Source: Bacillota bacterium
Lineage (GTDB): Bacteria > Bacillota > Negativicutes > Sporomusales > UBA7701
NCBI GenBank assembly: GCA_023415075.1
Contig: JAEZLU010000001.1
Span: 1 to 11,380 of the forward strand
Length of the DNA: 11,380 bases
Reading direction: 5' to 3'
The stretch's first letter is position 1. Each line of letters opens with the position of its first letter. Shown here piece after piece: positions 7,056 through 11,380 of the stretch. The notes beneath the pieces are model-generated. The model saw only the letters and a list, made by a program, of their open reading frames with translations. It did no database searches and was not told where the DNA came from. The position numbers were made by a program, and so were the translations under genes.

Positions 7056-7832
7056 TCAAAGTCGGCCAACGTCATTCACGGCCTTGTCCAAAAGCTGATC
7101 ATGCGATTGCACTACCTTGCTGTTGACCTCGTAGGCCCGGTAGTTGGTTATCAGGTTGACCATCTCAGACACCACATTGACATTCGACATCTCTAGGAAG
7201 CCCTGGCGCACCATGCTGTCGGTGGCCTCTTCCTCCTGCTGACCCGGCGCAGCGGCGAACAGGGTGGCTCCTTCTTTGACCAGCTGCTTTTCATCGGCGA
7301 AGGTGACGATCCTCAGCGTGTCCGATTCGGCATACTGCATCGGCGCCGTTCCGGCGTCACCCAGAAGCACCCGGCCGGTCTCGTCGATATTGACCTTGGT
7401 CTGGGCATCGCCCATCTGGATCGCCCCGCCCCGGCCGAGAACCCGGTAGCCGTCCTGGGTCACCAGCTGGCCCTGGCCGTTTCTGGTAAACGAGCCGTTG
7501 CGGGTGTAGCGCACGCCGTTCGGCGTCTCCACCGCGAAGTAACCACGGCCCTCGATGGCCAGATCGTACTGGTTGCCTGTCGGCCGCATCGCTCCGATGG
7601 TATGGATGGTGGCCACCTCGTCGATCACCGAGCCGGTCCCCATGCTGCCGATAACCGGTCGGTTAGGGCCGTCGTTGATCCGCTGGATAAGCATGCTGCG
7701 GAAATCCTTGCTGACGGCGATATCCTTCTTATAGCCTGCGGTAGCGGCGTTGGCAAGGTTGTTGGCGATAACGTCGGTCCTGAGGGCCTCGGCCATCATC
7801 CCCGAGCCGGCCGCATAAATTCCCCGTATCAT
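7056..7832 (-). CDS. flgF: Flagellar proximal rod protein FlgF (B. subtilis FlhO position)
   Basis: This 258-residue hook-basal-body family protein starts MIRGIYAAGSGMMAEALRTD, continues VIANNLANAATAGYKKD, and has YDLAIEGRGYFAVETPNGVRYTRNGSF in the centre. It ends with the helix FLEMSNVNVVSEMVNLITNYRAYEVNSK, which packs the axial core. FlgF is a proximal rod subunit; the gene order mbl-flgF-flgG matches mbl-flhO-flhP of B. subtilis. ATG 7832 is preceded by an excellent ribosome site (AAGGAGGTGA, five-base spacing). It is the first gene of the flagellar operon, just downstream of the mbl terminator and a sigma-D-like promoter. FlgF and FlgG are paralogues, so the name depends on order and length as well as sequence. 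Confidence 0.92.
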   Translation of the reverse strand: MIRGIYAAGSGMMAEALRTDVIANNLANAATAGYKKDIAVSKDFRSMLIQRINDGPNRPVIGSMGTGSVIDEVATIHTIGAMRPTGNQYDLAIEGRGYFAVETPNGVRYTRNGSFTRNGQGQLVTQDGYRVLGRGGAIQMGDAQTKVNIDETGRVLLGDAGTAPMQYAESDTLRIVTFADEKQLVKEGATLFAAAPGQQEEEATDSMVRQGFLEMSNVNVVSEMVNLITNYRAYEVNSKVVQSHDQLLDKAVNDVGRL

Positions 7833-7851
7833 CCATTCACCTCCTTATGTT

Positions 7852-7878
7852 TTATCGTGCAAAACCAGCATTTTCTTA
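7852..7878 (-). promoter_or_regulatory. Candidate sigma-D (sigma-28) promoter for the flgF-flgJ operon
   Basis: Minus-strand TAAG (7878-7875; 3 of 4 to TAAA) is followed after exactly 15 bases by CACGATAA (7859-7852; 6 of 8 to GCCGATAA). The start would be close to 7845, with the ribosome site of flgF immediately after it. Sigma-D control fits the flagellar content and the known regulation of flhO-flhP in B. subtilis. A TTGACT nearby (starting at 7884) has no suitable -10 at sigma-A spacing. Confidence 0.5.
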
Positions 7879-7903
7879 AGTCAAATTGTCCAGGAAAATA
7901 GCG

Positions 7904-7948
7904 AAAAAGTAAAAATAGAGACGGCTGCCCGTCGCCGGACAGCCTGTC
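7904..7948 (-). terminator. Intrinsic terminator after mbl/mreB
   Basis: Directly after the stop, the minus strand forms GAC-(A bulge)-GGCTGTCC, loop GGCGAC, GGGCAGCC-GTC: 11 pairs with one G-T wobble. It is followed by TCTATTTTTACTTTTT. This is a convincing rho-independent terminator separating the cell-shape gene from the flagellar operon. Confidence 0.85.
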
Positions 7949-7955
7949 CATCAAA

Positions 7956-8984
7956 TCATGCTATTGAGCCCTTTTTAATCGTCGTCAGCGAATCCTGCAT
8001 CGCCTCGAGCGACTCCAGCGCCTTGCCGGTGCCGAGAGCCACGCAGGACAGCGGATCTTCGGCCAGATATGCCGGAATACCGGTCTCCTGGCTGATAAGC
8101 TTGTCCAGTCCGTGGAGGAGGGAGCCGCCGCCGGTCATGACAATGCCGCGGTCGACGATGTCGGCCGCCAGCTCGGGCGGCGTCTTCTCAAGGACGGTCT
8201 TTACGCACTCGATGATCAGCGAAATCGGCTCGGCCAACGCCTCGCGGGTCTCGGTCGAACTTATCCGCATCGTTTTGGGCAGGCCGGACACCAGGTCGCG
8301 GCCGCGAATCTCCATAGACTCGTTGCGGCCGGACGGGAAGGCCGTGCCTACATTGACCTTGATCTCCTCGGCGGTACGTTCGCCGATCATGATATTGTAC
8401 TCTTTCTTGATATAGCGGACCAGCGCCTCATCAAACTTGTCGCCGCCTACCCGCAGCGACTCGCTGACGACTATGCCGCCGAGGCTGAGCACGGCCACGT
8501 CGGTCGTGCCGCCGCCGATATCGACAACCATCGAGCCGCAGGGCTCGGAGATCACCAGACCGGCCCCCAGGGCGGCGGCCAGCGGCTCCTCGATGAGATA
8601 GGTCTTGCGGGCACCGGCCTGCATGGCCGCCTCCAGCACCGCCCTTTTCTCCACCGTAGTAACCCCGGAAGGCACGCATACCATTATTCTCGGCTTGAAG
8701 AACATGCTACGGCCGGCAACCTTTTCGATAAAATGCCTGAGCATACTCTCTGTCGTGTCGTAGTCGGCGATAACGCCCTCGCGCAGCGGCCGGATGGCGA
8801 TAATGTTGCCGGGCGTACGGCCCAGCATCCGGCGGGCTTCCTCACCGATGGCGATTATACGGTTGGTATCCCGGTCGATAGCCACGACCGAGGGCTCCCG
8901 CAGCACAATCCCCTTGCCCTTTATGTACACCAGTACAGTCGCTGTACCTAAATCCACGCCGATATCCATAGACATTCCGAACAT
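7956..8984 (-). CDS. mbl: MreB-family bacterial actin, probable Mbl
   Basis: A 342-residue actin-like ATPase that polymerises at the inner membrane and guides the elongation machinery. Nucleotide-binding motifs are intact: phosphate-1 DIGVDLGTATVLVY (7-20), phosphate-2 VVDIGGGTTDVAVLS (153-167) and adenosine motif MTGGGSLLHGLD (283-294). Other family blocks are GKGIVLREPSVVAID, EEARRMLGRTPGNI and GERTAEEIK. MFF at 94-96 sits where MreB has its hydrophobic membrane-insertion loop. The choice of mbl over mreB rests mainly on its position directly after spoIIID and before the rod genes, as in B. subtilis; the MreB, Mbl and MreBH paralogues are hard to separate by eye. ATG 8984 follows AAAGGGGAC by about seven bases. 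It has its own terminator. Confidence 0.93.
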   Translation of the reverse strand: MFGMSMDIGVDLGTATVLVYIKGKGIVLREPSVVAIDRDTNRIIAIGEEARRMLGRTPGNIIAIRPLREGVIADYDTTESMLRHFIEKVAGRSMFFKPRIMVCVPSGVTTVEKRAVLEAAMQAGARKTYLIEEPLAAALGAGLVISEPCGSMVVDIGGGTTDVAVLSLGGIVVSESLRVGGDKFDEALVRYIKKEYNIMIGERTAEEIKVNVGTAFPSGRNESMEIRGRDLVSGLPKTMRISSTETREALAEPISLIIECVKTVLEKTPPELAADIVDRGIVMTGGGSLLHGLDKLISQETGIPAYLAEDPLSCVALGTGKALESLEAMQDSLTTIKKGSIA

Positions 8985-9004
8985 GCTAGTCCCCTTTCCT
9001 TTTC

Positions 9005-9033
9005 CCCATATCTGATGCTTGTCCTCGCTTCAA
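9005..9033 (-). promoter_or_regulatory. Weak promoter candidate for mbl containing a SpoIIID-like box
   Basis: Between the spoIIID terminator and mbl, minus-strand TTGAAG (9033-9028) and TATGGG (9010-9005) are 17 bases apart. They match sigma-A hexamers at 4 and 3 of 6 positions, so this is weak. The spacer contains GAGGACAAGC (9026-9017), which fits 9 of 10 positions of the SpoIIID consensus WWRRACARNY as I recall it. Both calls are tentative. Confidence 0.25.
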
Positions 9034-9035
9034 CC

Positions 9036-9070
9036 AAAAAAAAGAAACATATGGCGAACCGTAGTGTTTC
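9036..9070 (-). terminator. Intrinsic terminator after spoIIID
   Basis: On the minus strand GAAACA (9070-9065) pairs with TGTTTC (9049-9044). Inside it, TA/TA and GG/CC pairs close a TTCG tetraloop with small internal mismatches, and eight Ts follow (9043-9036). The stem is AT-rich and imperfect, but stem, tetraloop and U-tract together fit a rho-independent terminator 48 bases after the spoIIID stop. Confidence 0.55.
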
Positions 9071-9117
9071 CTTGTATAAATAATACTATTAATTCTAGCT
9101 TATGGGAGTAATTCCTT

Positions 9118-9384
9118 TTATTTTTCGCTATTTTCTTTGCCGTCTTTATACTTCTTTCTGGTGGCTTCGCCACCACGGATGTGGCGCTCCGCCTTATTTA
9201 CCTCCAATATATGGCGAACCTTGTTGGCAAGCCGTTTATTGATCGTGGGCAGCCGTTCGATCATATCCTTATGGACAGTGCTTTTGCTGACGCCAAAAAC
9301 TGTCGCCGCTTGTCGTACTGTATGCTTGCTCTCGATGATGTGATTGCAGATGTCCAGCACCCGCTTGCGGATATAATCCTTCAT
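9118..9384 (-). CDS. spoIIID: Sporulation transcriptional regulator SpoIIID
   Basis: SpoIIID is a small DNA-binding protein that activates or represses many sigma-E-dependent mother-cell genes. The 88-residue product is collinear with the 93-residue B. subtilis protein: MKDYIRKRVLDICNHIIESK, the helix-turn-helix TVRQAATVFGVSKSTVHKDM (about 22-41), ERLPTINKRLANKVRHIL, and a basic tail RHIRGGEATRKKYK. The open frame extends upstream to 9648, but homology begins exactly at ATG 9384; the extension lies over the M23 gene 3' end and a terminator. GAGGGGG lies about 11 bases upstream, slightly far but usable. It stands between terminators on both sides, so it is probably a single-gene transcript, as in B. 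subtilis. It supports endospore formation by this organism. Confidence 0.95.
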   Translation of the reverse strand: MKDYIRKRVLDICNHIIESKHTVRQAATVFGVSKSTVHKDMIERLPTINKRLANKVRHILEVNKAERHIRGGEATRKKYKDGKENSEK

Positions 9385-9417
9385 AAGCCAATATCCCCCT
9401 CGCCCTCCGTTTGCTAC

Positions 9418-9447
9418 CATGTATATGCGGACAAAATAAAAAAATGT
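9418..9447 (-). promoter_or_regulatory. Tentative sigma-E-type promoter for spoIIID
   Basis: Minus-strand ACATTTT (9447-9441) and TATACATG (9425-9418), separated by 15 bases, match 5 of 7 and 6 of 8 positions of sigma-E consensus elements (KMATATT and CATACANT as recalled). The -35 would overlap the upstream terminator's T-run, which can produce such a match by chance. spoIIID is sigma-E-dependent in B. subtilis, which is the main reason to list it. Confidence 0.25.
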
Positions 9448-9462
9448 GTGCTTGCGCACACA
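9433..9462 (-). terminator. Intrinsic terminator after the M23/spoIIQ-like gene
   Basis: A perfect 7-bp stem, TGTGTGC (9462-9456) and GCACACA (9451-9445), closes a GCAA tetraloop. It is followed by TTTTTTTATTTT (9444-9433). It lies 40 bases after the M23 stop codon and is a clear rho-independent terminator on the minus strand. Confidence 0.85.
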
Positions 9463-9502
9463 AATTCGGACGATGATACCAGGCCGGGCGGCCGGAGGGC
9501 TT

Positions 9503-10174
9503 CTAACGCGCCTCTGACAATATCGCTTGTGGATCGATGTAGTCCCCGCCCTTTTGAAGCGAAAGGTGCAGGTGGGGATACGGCTCGCTTTTGGCCTGGC
9601 CGGCCGTGCCGATAACCGTGCCGGCGGCCACCGCCTGTCCCTTGTCAACCCTGGCGGCCGCGAGCGAGCTGTAATGAACGGTATGGCCGCCGCCGGTCAC
9701 CACCACCGTCAGGCCGTAGCGGCCATCCTCGATAACCTCGCTCACCCGGCCGCCCCATATTGCTCTTACCGGGCTGGCAACCGCAGCCGCTATATCGACG
9801 CCGGGATGGTAGCGCCAGTCCCCATATAGCGGATGAAGCTGCCAGCCGAAGGCCAGGCTGACATCGCCGGCCACCGGCCGCCGGGGCTCTTCGCTTGTCG
9901 GCTCGCCGGCGGTCGCCGGCTCGCTTCCGGCCACAGCCTCGCTTTCCTGGCCGACCGGCGGCAAAGGGCTGACGGCAGCTGGCCGGACGGCTGCCTGGTC
10001 GATAGAAGGAGCCGGCGGCTTCGTAACGCTCACAACAACCAACAAGAGAAGAGCCACCGTCACCGCCAGGCCGGCGGCCACATATACCGGCCGCGGCTCC
10101 AGCCAGGACCGCCGCGTCTGCAGCCGGGCCCATTCCTTAAGCCAGATTATGAGTGAAGAGGGGGGTGGAGACAT
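9503..10174 (-). CDS. spoIIQ: Membrane-anchored M23 peptidase-domain protein, SpoIIQ-like
   Basis: The 223-residue product (from ATG 10174) has a cytoplasmic N-terminus, one transmembrane segment (about 30-50), a Pro/Ala/Glu-rich linker (about 53-102) and a LytM/M23 domain (about 105-218). The zinc and catalytic residues are present: HPGVD (His123, Asp127), HYSSL (His167) and the HxH motif PHLHL (His201, His203). In B. subtilis, SpoIIQ sits in the forespore membrane and pairs with mother-cell SpoIIIAH across the intermembrane space; its M23 domain is degenerate. The intact residues here suggest it may cut peptidoglycan crosslinks, as clostridial SpoIIQ does. The name rests on topology, position between spoIID and spoIIID, and a sigma-F-type promoter. 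A GTG at 10183 is also in frame, but GAGGTGAT favours ATG 10174. A generic M23 murein hydrolase is the alternative. Confidence 0.8.
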   Translation of the reverse strand: MSPPPSSLIIWLKEWARLQTRRSWLEPRPVYVAAGLAVTVALLLLVVVSVTKPPAPSIDQAAVRPAAVSPLPPVGQESEAVAGSEPATAGEPTSEEPRRPVAGDVSLAFGWQLHPLYGDWRYHPGVDIAAAVASPVRAIWGGRVSEVIEDGRYGLTVVVTGGGHTVHYSSLAAARVDKGQAVAAGTVIGTAGQAKSEPYPHLHLSLQKGGDYIDPQAILSEAR

Positions 10175-10191
10175 AATTATCACCTCACCCC

Positions 10192-10222
10192 CATTATTCC
10201 CAGTTTACGGCCGTTGATAAAC
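10192..10222 (-). promoter_or_regulatory. Sigma-F-type (forespore) promoter for the spoIIQ-like gene
   Basis: Minus-strand GTTTA (10222-10218) matches GYWTA fully. After 16 bases, GGGAATAATG (10201-10192) matches GGNNANAHTR fully. The predicted start near 10185 gives a very short leader with the ribosome site GAGGTGAT at or near the 5' end. B. subtilis spoIIQ is sigma-F-dependent, so position and type agree. The -35 lies in the outer arm of the adjacent palindrome. Consensus elements are from memory. Confidence 0.6.
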
Positions 10223-10328
10223 CCTCAGCTGCGTTGTTAGTCCTCCGGGAGGGCGCTCGCCGTACAAACAAAGTACTGTCTCGCGCCCTTCCTCGGACTG
10301 CCTAGCATCTGAGGGTTTCTGAACGGCC
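10209..10328. repeat. 120-base imperfect palindrome (REP/MITE-like intergenic element)
   Basis: Nested inverted arms: GGCCGTT (10209-10215) with AACGGCC (10322-10328); AAACCCTCAG (10219-10228) with CTGAGGGTTT (10309-10318); AGTCC (10239-10243) with GGACT (10295-10299); GGGAGGGCGC (10247-10256) with GCGCCCTTCC (10283-10292, one G-T); and GTAC (10262-10265) with GTAC (10273-10276) around AAACAAA. No coding frame or T-tract explains it. It could be a dispersed palindromic repeat, a small non-autonomous mobile element, or a structured RNA or DNA barrier after spoIID. Copy number cannot be judged from this window. Confidence 0.7.
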
Positions 10329-10400
10329 TTTAGGCAAACATAAAAAGCGGCCGAAGCTGTATTCTAATGCAAAACAGTAATTTATAAATACTCGCGGCTC

Positions 10401-10476
10401 GCGGCTGGTCAGAAACGGGCATAGCGCGGCCTGCCCTTTGCGGGTACGAAGCTAGGCGAAGTTTATCACCAGCCGC
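10401..10476. repeat. Second inverted repeat just after the spoIID stop
   Basis: GCGGCTGGT (10401-10409) and ACCAGCCGC (10468-10476) are perfect 9-base arms, three bases beyond the spoIID coding end. Inside is a smaller stem, GGGCA (10417-10421) with TGCCC (10432-10436). A tandem CTCGCGG duplication (10391-10404) overlaps the outer arm. There is no T-run on the minus strand, so it is not a typical terminator. The rest of the gap (10329-10400) is AT-rich and holds nothing I can identify. Confidence 0.4.
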
Positions 10477-10478
10477 CA

Positions 10479-11380
10479 CTACATGCCGAAGATATTGCCG
10501 ATCGAAACCCCTGTATAATAGTACGTCAGGATCTGGCGGAAGTTCTGGCCCTCCTTGGCCAGCCCGTTGGCCCCGTACTGACACATGCCCACCCCGTGAC
10601 CATAGCCGGTTGTCTTAAACACCAGCTTCTCGCCCTGGGCCTCGCAGCTAAAGTTGGCCGACCGCAGATCGAGCTTCTGGCGAAGCTCGCTGCCGGTAAA
10701 AGTCTTGCTGCCGATCCGCACCCTGGCCACCCGTCCCGAATCGGTGCGTTCGAGCACCTGGGCGACGCTGCCGCTGCCGCTTTTGGCGGCCGCCGTCACT
10801 CCGGCCTCGGCTCCCAGCCGCTGCTCAAGTTCGGCGTAGGAATACTCGCGGCTGTCGCTGTATCGGGGCGATTTTTTATCCCAGCTGCAGGCGACGCTTT
10901 GCAGATAGGGGAAGTCGTAGCCCCACACTTCCTTGGCACTGGCGGTCCTCTCGCCGCTGGTGGAGTGGAAGACTGCATTTATCGACTCCCCATTGTAGAC
11001 AACGATCAGGCCCCGCGTGTCATCCACCGCCTGGCCGATCTTGGACCAGTAGCGGGCAAAATCGAAAGCCCCCCAGCGCTCCTTTAGCTGCAGGCTGCTC
11101 TGCCAGGCCTGGCCGTAGCGGGGATCTGTGCTGACGTCGGCTCCCGGCCGGTCGGCCAGACCGGCGCCGCCGAAAAGCGTCATCTGTTTGATGGCATAGG
11201 TCCTGGCAGCGACCGCCTGGGCCTTGAGAGCCTCGACCTCGAACTCGGCCGGCATTTCAGCCGCCACTACGCCCTTTATGTATTCTTCCAAGCTCATCTC
11301 AACAATCCGGTCCTGCATATGCATATACACCCGGACAGGAATATCCTCGCCCCGATGGATCTTGGCCTGTCGCGGTCCCG
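10479..11380 (-). CDS. spoIID: Stage II sporulation protein D (SpoIID), 5' end outside window
   Basis: SpoIID is a membrane-anchored lytic transglycosylase that cleaves denuded glycan strands and drives engulfment of the forespore. The frame is open to the right edge, giving 299 residues in the window; the N-terminal membrane segment and start are outside. The first complete codons read GPRQAKIHRGEDIPVRVYMH, followed by SLEEYIKGVVAAEMPAEFEVEALKAQAVAARTYA. The Glu of AAEMP (codon near 11256-11258) corresponds to the catalytic Glu88 of B. subtilis SpoIID. Later blocks are DTRGLIVVYNGESINAVFHSTSG, GKKF-like GSKTFTGSELRQKL, and GYGHGVGMCQYGANGLAKEGQ near the C-terminus; the Cys there often reads Ser in homologues. 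A GTG at 11330 is in frame but too late to be the start, because conserved sequence precedes it. Confidence 0.95.
   Translation of the reverse strand, partial: GPRQAKIHRGEDIPVRVYMHMQDRIVEMSLEEYIKGVVAAEMPAEFEVEALKAQAVAARTYAIKQMTLFGGAGLADRPGADVSTDPRYGQAWQSSLQLKERWGAFDFARYWSKIGQAVDDTRGLIVVYNGESINAVFHSTSGERTASAKEVWGYDFPYLQSVACSWDKKSPRYSDSREYSYAELEQRLGAEAGVTAAAKSGSGSVAQVLERTDSGRVARVRIGSKTFTGSELRQKLDLRSANFSCEAQGEKLVFKTTGYGHGVGMCQYGANGLAKEGQNFRQILTYYYTGVSIGNIFGM

Noticed and set aside
8112..8951. Plus-strand open frame of 279 codons
   Set aside because: It lies entirely antisense to the mbl/mreB gene and shows no recognisable motif.
9049..9220. Direct 12-base repeat ATATGGCGAACC at 9049-9060 and 9209-9220
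   Set aside because: One copy is in the spoIIID terminator and one inside the spoIIID coding sequence; with no further copies or symmetry, chance is sufficient.
9385..9648. Upstream extension of the spoIIID frame
   Set aside because: Homology to SpoIIID begins at 9384; the extension overlaps the M23 coding end and a strong terminator.
10329..10400. Possible terminator or AT-rich promoter in the spoIID downstream gap (GCTTCGGC followed by T5)
   Set aside because: The stem is only two or three pairs, and no sigma-factor pair with correct spacing was seen.
11328..11330. GTG 11330 as the spoIID start
   Set aside because: The frame continues to the window edge with SpoIID-like sequence (IPVRVYM), and SpoIID needs an N-terminal membrane segment not present after 11330.

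Overview
The window is a minus-strand block of thirteen genes from a Gram-positive-lineage bacterium that both forms endospores and has an outer membrane. Two gene sets show this. Sporulation genes (spoIID, a spoIIQ-like M23 gene, spoIIID) sit beside an mreB/mbl-type actin gene and two rod genes, the order known from Bacillus subtilis (spoIID-spoIIQ-spoIIID-mbl-flhO-flhP). Directly downstream are flgA, flgH and flgI, whose products make the periplasmic P-ring and outer-membrane L-ring that only diderm flagella need. Together with high-GC coding sequence this suggests a diderm Firmicute, most likely Negativicutes/Sporomusaceae; the family placement is inference.

Layout in the direction of transcription (high to low coordinates): the 5'-truncated spoIID (11378-10479); a 295-base gap with two large inverted repeats and an excellent sigma-F-type promoter; the M23 gene (10174-9503) and its terminator; spoIIID (9384-9118) and its terminator; mbl/mreB (8984-7956) with a strong terminator; a sigma-D-like promoter; then the flagellar operon flgF-flgG-flgA-flgH-flgI-flgJ (7832-3100), with short gaps or overlaps except for 114 bases between flgF and flgG. 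A hairpin overlaps the end of flgJ. It is followed by three exported-protein genes: an AMIN plus phosphodiester-glycosidase protein (3049-1628), a 103-residue secreted biotinyl/lipoyl-like protein (1587-1276), and a SpoIVB-type S55 peptidase-domain protein (1259 to beyond the left edge).

How they work together: SpoIID and the M23 protein are expected to act on peptidoglycan and the septal channel during engulfment, and SpoIIID is the mother-cell switch regulator. Mbl/MreB directs wall elongation. FlgF and FlgG build the rod, FlgJ caps it, FlgI and FlgH form its bushings, and FlgA chaperones FlgI. The last three genes look like an envelope module of unknown purpose. I see no tRNA, rRNA, CRISPR array, transposase or convincing plus-strand gene. 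The points most worth checking are the long intergenic palindrome overlapping the sigma-F -35 element, the FlgH without a lipobox cysteine, and the inverted order of catalytic motifs in the S55 protein.
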